Notes: generated by a model from the sequence alone, not told the origin. A stretch of 7,475 nucleotides of DNA from Spirochaetaceae bacterium (GCA_031269165.1 JAISZQ010000007.1:1-7475), one strand, 5' to 3'. Counted from the stretch's first letter, positions 1-5,748 are shown. A program made the numbers and translations.

Positions 1-1198
1 GCTCAAGGAAACCCTGGAGGACCAGGGCCAGGGAACCATGCAGTTCGTTTCCGCTGACCATTATCCTGACCGTCTGTCCATTGTATTTCGATCTTGCCAG
101 ACATTCCCTGGCATAGGCAAGGTTATAATCGAAATAATTTTCCGTATCCCAGGCTTGCTGGTAATCGATTATCATTGAGTTGCCGAAGGTCTTACTGGCG
201 ACTCCCAAACCGTCGAGAACGCCGTCAATCATATTCTGTATATCAACACCATACATAACGGCCTTACGCAGATCCATGTCATTGTTAAACAGGCTGCCTT
301 TTCCGTCATTCAGGTACATAAACTGGGTCTCGCGGTTTGTAAAAGTCCAAACTTTAAAGCCCTTCGCGGAACTCCCGCCTTCCTCAAAGCGTTTAGCCTC
401 AAGAGGGCTCAAGTTGTATACCATGTCCACGACACCGGTCTCAAGGGCTATGGCCAATTGGGCCGCTTCACGGATAATGACAAAGTTGATGATATCCACA
501 TTTTGGGGAGCGTAAATATTACGCAGTTCCGGTTTCTGCCAGTAATTCTCGTTTTTCTCCAATTTGAGCGAAGTTCCCGAGATCCATTCGGTTACTTTAT
601 AGGGTCCGGTAAAAACTGGTTTTGTACCGAACTCGCCGCCGGCATCCTCAAAAGCCTTCCGGGTATAGAGAGCCTGTACCTGGGCTACCTGGTCGAATAT
701 ACCGACCGTTGCGAGGTTCAGCTTAATGGTTACCGCATAATCGCTATCCTTGGTTATACTGTCGTAAAAAGATGTCGAATTAAACCCGTTTTCCTTGGCC
801 CTGTTGAAACAGAACACCACATCGTCGGCGGTTAGATGGTTCCCCGCCGTATCGTAGACATAGTCGTAAATCTCCACATGATAGGTAAGATTGTCCGGTT
901 CTACGGTATAGCTTTTCGCTATCTGGGGAATCAGTTTGCCGTCCCGTTCGTAGAGAGACTCCCGTACCATGGGCGCCACCGCATCGATGCCAAAGATGGC
1001 GCCAAACAGGGCAGGGTCCAAAGTGCCCGGATCGTCACCCAGGGCAACAGTTATAAAGGTTTTCCCATCGGGCGTTGTATGGGCCGATAAATCCGGCTTG
1101 CCCGATTCCAAAGGAACCGCCGCTTCCTTTTTGCTACATCCTATAACCAGCGTTAATAGGATCAAAAAAAATAATACCGCTGTCGAAAATTTCCTCAT
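1..1198 (-). CDS. ABC transporter solute-binding lipoprotein, family 5 (peptide/opine/nickel type), C-terminus outside window
   Basis: This is an extracytoplasmic lipid-anchored receptor that would deliver a peptide-like or other small solute to an ABC importer. The reading frame is open for 399 codons from ATG at 1198 and runs off the left edge; the family is usually 500-550 residues, so roughly three quarters is present. Residues 1-20 form a signal peptide (MRK, then a hydrophobic run) ending in lipobox VIGC with lipidated Cys21. Family hallmarks follow: DDPGTLDPA at 55-63, LTADDVVFCFNRA at 122-134, GPYKVTEW at 198-205 leading to LEKNENYW at 213-220, and DLRKAVMYGVD at 309-319. A ribosome binding site AAGGAG lies at 1208-1213, nine bases before the start. 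It follows the hydrolase-like gene by 71 bp on the same strand with no convincing promoter between, so it is probably in that operon. Permease and ATPase genes would be expected further left. The substrate cannot be told from sequence. Confidence 0.93.
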   Translation of the reverse strand, partial: MRKFSTAVLFFLILLTLVIGCSKKEAAVPLESGKPDLSAHTTPDGKTFITVALGDDPGTLDPALFGAIFGIDAVAPMVRESLYERDGKLIPQIAKSYTVEPDNLTYHVEIYDYVYDTAGNHLTADDVVFCFNRAKENGFNSTSFYDSITKDSDYAVTIKLNLATVGIFDQVAQVQALYTRKAFEDAGGEFGTKPVFTGPYKVTEWISGTSLKLEKNENYWQKPELRNIYAPQNVDIINFVIIREAAQLAIALETGVVDMVYNLSPLEAKRFEEGGSSAKGFKVWTFTNRETQFMYLNDGKGSLFNNDMDLRKAVMYGVDIQNMIDGVLDGLGVASKTFGNSMIIDYQQAWDTENYFDYNLAYARECLARSKYNGQTVRIMVSGNELHGSLALVLQGFLE

Positions 1199-1269
1199 TT
1201 CTGTAATCTCCTTAAAAATTTATAGTCAGGTTTCAGCCAAAGAAAAAGATACTGAAATCTAAACTTTCA

Positions 1270-2106
1270 TTAATCAGCGTCCTCGCTCTGATTTTTATAT
1301 TCGGTATAAAGATCAGGCAGGAATGTGTTCAGGTGTTCCCATTCAATCAGCGTATGGATCACTACTTTTTTAAGATACTCCAGGCTGCATTTAGTGCGCT
1401 CATCCCGGACAAGCCTGCCCTTAAACGGCCTCCAGCCTATCCACTCACGGCTTCTGGTCTCCACGCCGCCCGAGGGACAGGGCCGGGAATAGGCCAGACA
1501 CAAGTGGCTCCCCGGCTCATCGAAGGTTTCATAGGATCCTTTACCATTTGTCTGGCAACCTGCCGCTTTCAGTTCATCCAATCGATCCTGCGTCAGCCCA
1601 TAATCCATTAAGTCGAATTGATGGCGTATAGTATCGTATTTCCTCTCCCCCTCGCCGAGGTCAAGACTCTCGGTAGTGTGGATACCCTCGGACCCGTCTA
1701 TCCAGTTTATATAGTAGTGATCAAAATGGTCCGCAGGATTCCATATCTTGTATCGCAGATTCCCATGACCAGGCACCATGCTCTTAGAGCGGAGATTTCT
1801 CCAGTTTCTGTACCATCTTTCCATTTCATCGGTGATATGGGGCGGTCGTACCCGGTAGGTCGCCACATAACCAGATCCGTCTTCAAACATGCAGTATCCT
1901 AATTCAACCTTGTCATATCCTTCCGGCTTGAGAAGATCGAGGAAGTTCTCGGGTCTTATGGCGTCCGCAGTATCCATGGGATTGCACTGGTCTATTATTT
2001 GCATCTCCCGGGGGCTTGGGTAATGCAAAGGATAGTTATAAAAATACTTCGCCAGGGGCATTTCTTTTTCTTCAGGGTAAAGTTCCTGTTTTTTTGTAAC
2101 GATCAT
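1270..2106 (-). CDS. DAPG/phloretin hydrolase (PhlG)-like zinc C-C hydrolase
   Basis: The protein has 278 residues, no signal peptide and no membrane segment. It resembles the 2,4-diacetylphloroglucinol hydrolase family, which includes phloretin hydrolase: zinc enzymes that cleave an aryl-ketone C-C bond by a retro-Claisen type hydrolysis. Support comes from RYKIWNPADH at 118-127, GSHLCLAYSRP at 199-209 followed by GGVETRSREWIG at 213-224, and HTLIE at 251-255, an HxxxE zinc-binding pair. From memory, PhlG of Pseudomonas uses Tyr121, His129, Glu160, His203, His270 and Glu274. Tyr119, His127, His201, His251 and Glu255 fit these positions; the equivalent of Glu160 is uncertain (Glu152, Glu154 or Asp158). 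ATG at 2106 is preceded by AAGGAG at 2113-2118 and a sigma-54 promoter at 2130-2146. The transporter receptor gene follows, suggesting uptake plus hydrolysis of one compound. The true substrate is unknown, and the family call rests on motif resemblance only. Confidence 0.65.
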   Translation of the reverse strand: MIVTKKQELYPEEKEMPLAKYFYNYPLHYPSPREMQIIDQCNPMDTADAIRPENFLDLLKPEGYDKVELGYCMFEDGSGYVATYRVRPPHITDEMERWYRNWRNLRSKSMVPGHGNLRYKIWNPADHFDHYYINWIDGSEGIHTTESLDLGEGERKYDTIRHQFDLMDYGLTQDRLDELKAAGCQTNGKGSYETFDEPGSHLCLAYSRPCPSGGVETRSREWIGWRPFKGRLVRDERTKCSLEYLKKVVIHTLIEWEHLNTFLPDLYTEYKNQSEDAD

Positions 2107-2112
2107 TCGATT

Positions 2113-2118
2113 CTCCTT
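2113..2118 (-). promoter_or_regulatory. Ribosome binding site of the hydrolase-like gene
   Basis: AAGGAG read on the minus strand, six bases before ATG at 2106. It fixes the start and lies almost at the predicted 5' end of the sigma-54 transcript, so the leader would be only about 13 bases. Confidence 0.8.
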
Positions 2119-2129
2119 CCTCTATGAAA

Positions 2130-2146
2130 AGCAAAAAGCGTGCCAA
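2130..2146 (-). promoter_or_regulatory. Sigma-54 (-24/-12) promoter for the hydrolase/solute-binding operon
   Basis: Read on the minus strand the sequence is TTGGCACG, CTTT, TTGCT. This matches the RpoN consensus TTGGCACG-N4-TTGCW, with GG at 2144-2143 and GC at 2132-2131 in the required 12-base phase. The predicted transcription start is near 2119, just ahead of the AAGGAG at 2118-2113. A sigma-54 promoter needs an AAA+ activator, and the divergent gene beginning at 2284 encodes one. The site is seen directly; the regulatory link is inferred. Confidence 0.9.
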
Positions 2147-2283
2147 GTTTGCTAGAAATATACGACATTCATATTTCCTTATATTATATAGAATTAACAA
2201 ATTATTTTTTTTGATATATATTTTTTGTAAATTTGCTGTTATATAGTATTGTATATTAAAGTATATTATAATATAATATTGTC
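2147..2283. promoter_or_regulatory. AT-rich divergent control region with a 14-bp palindrome
   Basis: This 137-bp stretch is very AT-rich compared with the genes on both sides. It lies upstream of the sigma-54 promoter, where enhancer sites for the activator would be expected, and also contains the promoter of the regulator gene. TATATTATAATATA at 2262-2275 is a perfect 14-bp palindrome eight bases before the regulator ATG, and GTATATTA occurs twice (2251-2258 and 2261-2268). These are candidate operator half-sites for autoregulation or enhancer binding, but such low-complexity sequence forms palindromes easily. No Shine-Dalgarno sequence precedes the regulator start, and no convincing sigma-70 hexamer pair was found. 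Confidence 0.45.
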
Positions 2284-3945
2284 ATGAACAAGCTAAAAAA
2301 GAACATAGTGTTCAGCCTCTTGGGACACGACCGTGATATGCGGATTAACACGGCGACTCAATTGGGGCGTATAATCTCCATCTTCAAGCATCCTGAATTT
2401 CCGGTCTGGGCATTTCATGTCATCTATCCGTCATCTTCCCCAGAGATTGACATGAAGGATCTGGTCAATAATGTACTGGTCGGTATCTCTAAGATCTCGC
2501 CGGAAACAAGGGTCGAATCTCATGTGGTTGATTTTGAAACCCCCTGGGATTTTAAGGAGGTGTATGCAAGGCTCTACGGGATCTGCGAAAAATTTAAGTT
2601 CAATCTTGAAACCTATGATTACTACTTTCACATCACATTAGGTACCCACGTCCAGCAAATCTGCATATATCTGCTCTCTGAATCCCGGCGTTTTCCCGGC
2701 AAGCTCCTCCAGACTTACGGGTTGAGCCCCCACAGGAAAAATGAGCATCCCGGATACGTGATTCTTGATTTCCATAACCTTCCAATTTCTATCAAAGAAT
2801 ACAGTACTCCGGAGAAACCCGACAACACGACGATTCTTAAATCGGGTTTCGTCAGTGTCAACACAGCTTACAACAATATTATAGAAAATCTGCGGGAAGT
2901 GACGGAAAATTCCCGGGAACCCATATTGCTCCTTGGGGAGACCGGAACGGGCAAGTCCGTTGTCGCCCGAAAAATACACGAGGTGAAGAATAACATATTC
3001 CGTCTAAGCGGCAACTTCGTGGAGATCAACTGTGCGACGGTTTCCAAAGATCTCGCCATCGCCACACTGTTTGGATATAAAAAGGGCGACTATTCTGGAG
3101 CGTCCCACGAACAGATCGGCCTTTTGCAGCAAGCCGACGAAGGGATGCTCTTTCTGGATGAAATAGGAGAATTGACCCTTGAGGTTCAGGCCATGCTGCT
3201 CAACGCCATCGAGACGAAACGCTTTAAGGTATTCGGCATCCACGAAGAAATCACGATTGATTTTCAGCTTGTCTGCGGCACCAATCGCAACCTTATGAGG
3301 GAAGTACACGGAGGCCGTTTTCGTGACGACCTCCTGTCCAGAATCAATTTCTGGAACTTTACCCTGCCGCCACTTCGCCACCGCCTTGACGATCTGCCAA
3401 ACCTGGTAAACTTCTTTATTGATGAATGGTCGCGGGAAAACAATAACCGGGTTATCAGCTTTGAAAATGACGCCCGGAAAATGTGGCTCGCCTTTGCGAC
3501 TGCCCCCGAAGCGCTCTGGATAAGGAACCTTCGGGAGCTTAATCATTCGGTCAAAAGGATGTGCTATTATTCACGGTCCAATAACGACATGATCACCCGC
3601 GCTATAGTGGATAAAGAGATACGGGAGCTTCAGCGGGCGTGGAGTACCGGGTTGGCAAAAAAACGGGGCGGGCTCATTCCTCCGGTACTCATCCCCCATC
3701 TTCACAAGGCCGACACTTTGGCCCTGGAAGAGGTCATGCGAATTTGCCGTCATGGTGGCTCATTAAGCGATGCCGGCCGTATTCTTTTTTCTGTCTCCTC
3801 TAACCCTAATGCAAAGAATTATTCCGACCTTGCCCGAAAATTCTTGGACCACTGTACCAGAAAAGTCCCCGGTTGCCGCTTTACCTTCAAGCATGGCAAG
3901 GGGCTGATATTGCGGCATGATGCTTCCCTGCCGAATGTTGAATAG
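2284..3945 (+). CDS. rtcR: RtcR-type sigma-54-dependent transcriptional activator (CARF - AAA+ - DNA-binding)
   Basis: This 553-residue enhancer-binding protein opens sigma-54 promoters by ATP hydrolysis. The N-terminal 180 or so residues resemble the CARF-type sensor of E. coli RtcR, notably TPWDFKEVYARL at 86-97 and HITLGTHVQQIC at 116-127. The AAA+ domain has Walker A GETGTGKS (218-225), a sigma-54 contact loop GDYSGA (268-273) where GAFTGA is usual, Walker B GMLFLDE (287-293), an arginine-finger segment FRDDLLSR (346-353) and the sensor II motif WIRNLREL (412-419). The C-terminal region LEEVMRIC...SLSDAGRILF (481-502) matches the RtcR DNA-binding end as recalled. The start aligns with the RtcR N-terminus although no Shine-Dalgarno sequence precedes it. 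In E. coli RtcR responds to RNA damage and drives rtcBA. Here it is divergent from a sigma-54 promoter that drives a hydrolase and a transport receptor, so it may sense a different ligand or serve a different output. No rtcA or rtcB is in the window. The symbol marks family membership, not proven orthology. Confidence 0.9.
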   Translation: MNKLKKNIVFSLLGHDRDMRINTATQLGRIISIFKHPEFPVWAFHVIYPSSSPEIDMKDLVNNVLVGISKISPETRVESHVVDFETPWDFKEVYARLYGICEKFKFNLETYDYYFHITLGTHVQQICIYLLSESRRFPGKLLQTYGLSPHRKNEHPGYVILDFHNLPISIKEYSTPEKPDNTTILKSGFVSVNTAYNNIIENLREVTENSREPILLLGETGTGKSVVARKIHEVKNNIFRLSGNFVEINCATVSKDLAIATLFGYKKGDYSGASHEQIGLLQQADEGMLFLDEIGELTLEVQAMLLNAIETKRFKVFGIHEEITIDFQLVCGTNRNLMREVHGGRFRDDLLSRINFWNFTLPPLRHRLDDLPNLVNFFIDEWSRENNNRVISFENDARKMWLAFATAPEALWIRNLRELNHSVKRMCYYSRSNNDMITRAIVDKEIRELQRAWSTGLAKKRGGLIPPVLIPHLHKADTLALEEVMRICRHGGSLSDAGRILFSVSSNPNAKNYSDLARKFLDHCTRKVPGCRFTFKHGKGLILRHDASLPNVE

Positions 3946-4129
3946 AGGACACGAGCGAGATAAACCTTGAGCGGAATCGGATAAAGGACGGCGAAGGGCT
4001 TGGCCCGGTGGGGAACGGGAGTTTGATGAACACCCGGAAAACTTTGTGCCCCTCGAAAGCATCAGCCGATAAGAGCCCTTGTCCGCGAATAACGGCGGGA
4101 CTTTCCCCCGTAAGGTGACGGCCAGGCCA
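3946..4129. other. Intergenic tail after the regulator gene, no recognisable gene
   Basis: No start codon with a ribosome binding site is seen. A short open stretch at 3971-4072 on the plus strand ends in EFDEHPENFVPLESISR and a TAA, and could be debris of a coding sequence; it was not identified. An imperfect hairpin at about 4091-4111 (ACGGCGGGA with TTCCCCCGT) is not followed by a T-run, so it is not a typical terminator. GTCCGCGAAT at 4081-4090 is identical to the inner arm of the repeat element at 6920-7104. Confidence 0.4.
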
Positions 4130-4268
4130 CTGTCAACAACGTAAGCAAAAAGAAAAGAAAGGTCTGCGGATTGCGCCTGATGGCGACGCGGATTAACACG
4201 GATCGAGCGGGATATAATCCGTGAAAATCCGCGTCAATCCGCAGACAAAATTCTTACGTTGTTGACAG
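4130..4268. repeat. 139-bp nested inverted-repeat element, copy 1
   Basis: The outer arms are perfect 16-bp inverted repeats: CTGTCAACAACGTAAG at 4130-4145 and its complement at 4253-4268. Inside are further nested arms: GTCTGCGGATT (4162-4172) with AATCCGCAGAC (4236-4246), GACGCGGATT (4185-4194) with AATCCGCGTC (4226-4235), and CACGGAT (4197-4203) with ATCCGTG (4217-4223). The whole element can fold into one long interrupted hairpin. No coding sequence is inside. The outer arms recur with small changes at 6920-7104, which suggests a dispersed non-autonomous mobile (MITE-like) element or a structured repeat family. No target-site duplication was recognised. Confidence 0.8.
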
Positions 4269-4275
4269 GGGTAGG

Positions 4276-4312
4276 GAGCCCCCGAAGGCATCCTAAAGGA
4301 TGCCCCGCCCCC
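4276..4312 (-). repeat. GC-rich interspersed repeat, copy 1
   Basis: On the minus strand this reads GGGGGCGGGGCATCCTTTAG then GATGCCTTCGGGGGCTC. The same string, lacking TAG in the middle, occurs on the plus strand at 5580-5619 in the trpD-trpF gap. It contains GGCATCC/GGATGCC, which can form a small hairpin. It abuts the right arm of the nested repeat element. Confidence 0.7.
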
Positions 4313-4397
4313 AAAATCACCGCAGAGGCTTGCGTCCCGTGGGGTTTCGCGGATAAGAGGTGAGGATGTCGTCATTACGAGTCGCGTGGCGGGGGTT

Positions 4398-4477
4398 GTC
4401 ATTGCGAACCCGAAGGGTGAAGCAATCCAGACGAAGAAGGCCCTCACGCTGGATTGCTTCGCTTCGCTCGCAATGAC
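4398..4477. repeat. Palindromic repeat with GTCATTGCGA ends, copy A (80 bp)
   Basis: The unit begins GTCATTGCGA and ends TCGCAATGAC, with inner arms GAAGCAATCCAG and CTGGATTGCTTC. The whole can fold into a long hairpin with a central ACGAAGAAGGCCCT segment. Short end-like fragments (CAATGAC followed by a G-run) lie beside it, for example at 4491-4497, and a degenerate GTCATTACGA lies at 4371-4380. Similar CATTGCGA...GAAGCAATCC palindromes are known as dispersed repeats in many bacterial genomes. Confidence 0.85.
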
Positions 4478-4510
4478 GGGGGCTTGCCCACAATGACAGG
4501 GCGGGGGTTA

Positions 4511-4590
4511 GTCATTGCGAACCCGAAGGGTGAAGCAATCCAGACGAAGAAGGCCCTCGCACTGGATTGCTTCGCTTCGCTCGCAATGAC
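4511..4590. repeat. Palindromic repeat with GTCATTGCGA ends, copy B (80 bp)
   Basis: Nearly identical to copy A and in the same orientation, starting exactly 113 bp further on; the only internal difference seen is CTCGCACTGG against CTCACGCTGG. The pair with its GC-rich linker therefore forms a direct tandem of period 113, pointing to recent duplication. Confidence 0.85.
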
Positions 4591-4643
4591 GGGGGGCTTG
4601 CCGCAATGACGATGGGCTTGTTCGCAATGACGGAGCGGGAGTT

Positions 4644-4737
4644 GTCATTGCGAGACGCGAAGCGGCGAAGCAATCCAGACGAGGGGCGTTCTCCATGGAT
4701 TGCTTCGCTCGGCAATTTGCCGCTCGCTCGCAATGAC
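4644..4737. repeat. Palindromic repeat with GTCATTGCGA ends, copy C (94 bp)
   Basis: Same ends and inner arms as copies A and B but a different interior. The left arm carries GAGACGCGAAGCGGC, and the right arm carries a small palindrome CGGCAATTTGCCG (4710-4722). It is flanked by loose fragments GCAATGACGATGGGCTTG at 4612-4620 and 4732-4747, and CGCAATGACAGGG after that. Nothing coding is seen here. Confidence 0.8.
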
Positions 4738-4797
4738 GATGGGCTTGTTCGCAATGACAGGGCGGGAGCGCTTGCACGTCAGGCGGTTCCCCGTGCT

Positions 4798-5466
4798 TCA
4801 TCCGTGACAGGCCGCGACCAGTGCCATGATCTTTTCCCGATCCTTTACCCCGTCCGTCTCCGCGCCCGATGACACGTCAATCGCAAACGGATGGAATGCG
4901 GCCGCCTCCCGAATGTTGCCGGGATGAATGCCCCCGGCCAGAAAAAATGAGTCGGCAAAACCGCCTTCCGCCGCGATCTGTTCGGCAAACCGCCAGTTGA
5001 ATGTTTTACCCGACCCCGCGCCGCTGTCCAACAAGAGATAATCCGCCCCGTACGTCTCTTTTTGCACGAGCGCGTGTTCCGGCGGTTGCGCCCCGTCGCT
5101 GATTCTCACCGCTTTGATAATTTTGATGCTATTGATCCTGTTGATACTATCGGAGATATTCGCGCCGCACGCTTTCCGCAACCGCGTGATGTACGCCGCC
5201 GTCTCGTTGCCGTGCAGTTGTACCATATCAATGACACCCCCGTTGACCAGCGCGGCAATCTCCGCGATTCCCGCATCAACAAAGACGCCCACCGGCGTTA
5301 TCCCAACATCCAGACGTTCTCGCAACCGCCGCGCTTGTTCCGGCGTTACCCGGCGTCTACTCTCCGCGAAGACAAACCCGATATAGTCGGGCCGCGCTTC
5401 GTTCGCGCAACGAATATCCTCGACCCGCGAAAGCCCGCAAATTTTGATCCGCAAATGCGTCCGCAT
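4798..5466 (-). CDS. trpF: Phosphoribosylanthranilate isomerase
   Basis: TrpF catalyses the Amadori rearrangement of N-(5'-phosphoribosyl)anthranilate to CdRP in tryptophan synthesis, in the cytoplasm, as a (beta/alpha)8 barrel. With the start at 5466 the protein has 222 residues. Visible motifs are KICG with catalytic Cys10, DYIGFVF (27-33), VQLHG (82-86), LLLDSGAGSGKTFNW (144-158) with catalytic Asp147, LAGGIHPGNI (176-185) and IDVSSGAE (196-203). MRTHLRIKICG places the start at the usual distance from KICG, but no Shine-Dalgarno sequence is visible. The frame stays open upstream to 5724 through repeat DNA, with another ATG at 5532, so a longer product is possible though unlikely. Residues 107-118 are SINRINSIKIIK, encoded by a 9-bp quasi-repeat and slightly lengthening the protein over its usual size. 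It lies 282 bp behind trpD. Confidence 0.95.
   Translation of the reverse strand: MRTHLRIKICGLSRVEDIRCANEARPDYIGFVFAESRRRVTPEQARRLRERLDVGITPVGVFVDAGIAEIAALVNGGVIDMVQLHGNETAAYITRLRKACGANISDSINRINSIKIIKAVRISDGAQPPEHALVQKETYGADYLLLDSGAGSGKTFNWRFAEQIAAEGGFADSFFLAGGIHPGNIREAAAFHPFAIDVSSGAETDGVKDREKIMALVAACHG
5113..5148. repeat. Four 9-bp quasi-repeats inside trpF
   Basis: Plus-strand units are TTTGATAAT, TTTGATGCT, ATTGATCCT and GTTGATACT, sharing NTTGATNNT. They encode SIN, RIN, SIK, IIK in TrpF and are AT-rich compared with the rest of the gene. Confidence 0.7.
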
Positions 5467-5556
5467 CTGCGGCCGCGCCTGCGGCCGCGCCTGCCGTGTT
5501 TGCCCTTGACCGGGCGTTTCGTTCGGCTTCATTGAGGCGCGGAGATTCCGGGGGGT

Positions 5557-5578
5557 CCGGGGGGCCTTGGCCCCCCGG
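5557..5578. repeat. Perfect GC hairpin in the trpD-trpF gap
   Basis: CCGGGGGGCC, TT, GGCCCCCCGG: ten perfectly paired bases per arm. It is not followed by a T-run on either strand, so it is not a classic rho-independent terminator, although it should form a very stable RNA stem. Confidence 0.75.
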
Positions 5579-5579
5579 C

Positions 5580-5619
5580 GGGGGCGGGGCATCCTTGATG
5601 CCTTCGGGGGCGGAGCCCC
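5580..5619 (+). repeat. GC-rich interspersed repeat, copy 2
   Basis: GGGGGCGGGGCATCCTT followed by GATGCCTTCGGGGGCGGAGC. It matches the minus strand of 4276-4312 apart from a missing TAG and the end, so the family is present in both orientations in this window. Confidence 0.7.
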
Positions 5620-5708
5620 TGTAGAGGGGGTAGCGTAAGACCAAACGGAGGGAGGTGTGGACGCGCCGTAGGCGTGGACATATCGACCGGAGTACGTGTC
5701 TGGAGCGA

Positions 5709-5740
5709 GGGGGAGACAAGGCAACTTGTTGCCGTCCCCC
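5709..5740 (-). repeat. Hairpin just after the trpD stop, possible weak terminator or mRNA-stabilising stem
   Basis: Outer arms GGGGGA (5709-5714) and TCCCCC (5735-5740) enclose inner arms GGCAA (5720-5724) and TTGCC (5729-5733) around a CTTG loop. It begins about eight bases after the trpD stop codon on the minus strand. No T-run follows on that strand, so intrinsic termination is doubtful. Confidence 0.6.
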
Positions 5741-5748
5741 TTCGTACC

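Larger units (their letters stand above)
5467..5748. other. trpD-trpF intergenic repeat region
   Basis: This 282-bp gap is very GC-rich and packed with inverted repeats, unlike a normal trp operon junction. From left to right it contains a 12-bp tandem (CTGCGGCCGCGC at 5467-5478 and 5479-5490), a hairpin at 5557-5578, a GC-rich interspersed repeat at 5580-5619 and a hairpin at 5709-5740. No trpC and no independent gene are seen. The long open frame across it on the minus strand gives proline/arginine-rich low-complexity protein and is judged non-coding. Confidence 0.65.

Noticed and set aside
180..1262. Plus-strand open frames opposite the solute-binding protein gene
   Set aside because: The minus strand encodes an uninterrupted 399-residue lipoprotein with clear family motifs; the plus-strand frames are antisense shadows.
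1199..1269. Separate promoter or terminator between the hydrolase-like gene and the solute-binding protein gene
   Set aside because: A weak TTTCAG/CTGAAA stem and a TATAAA are present, but no matching -35 box at proper spacing and no T-run after the stem, so a single operon is preferred.
3763..4062. Minus-strand open frame overlapping the end of the regulator gene
   Set aside because: It overlaps the conserved C-terminus of the RtcR-like protein, lacks a ribosome binding site and resembles no protein I recognise.
4371..4765. Possible CRISPR array
   Set aside because: The units are 80-94 bp palindromes in only three copies with related GC-rich linkers, not short direct repeats with unique spacers, and no cas gene is near.
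4193..4801. Several minus- and plus-strand open frames of 80-101 codons in the repeat island
   Set aside because: Their translations are repeats of the palindromic DNA (for example CERSEAIQ-like strings) and have no independent support as genes.
5467..5724. N-terminal extension of trpF starting at 5724 or 5532
   Set aside because: The extension is low-complexity Pro/Arg/Ala sequence encoded by hairpins and tandem repeats, neither start has a ribosome binding site, and TrpF normally begins a few residues before KICG.
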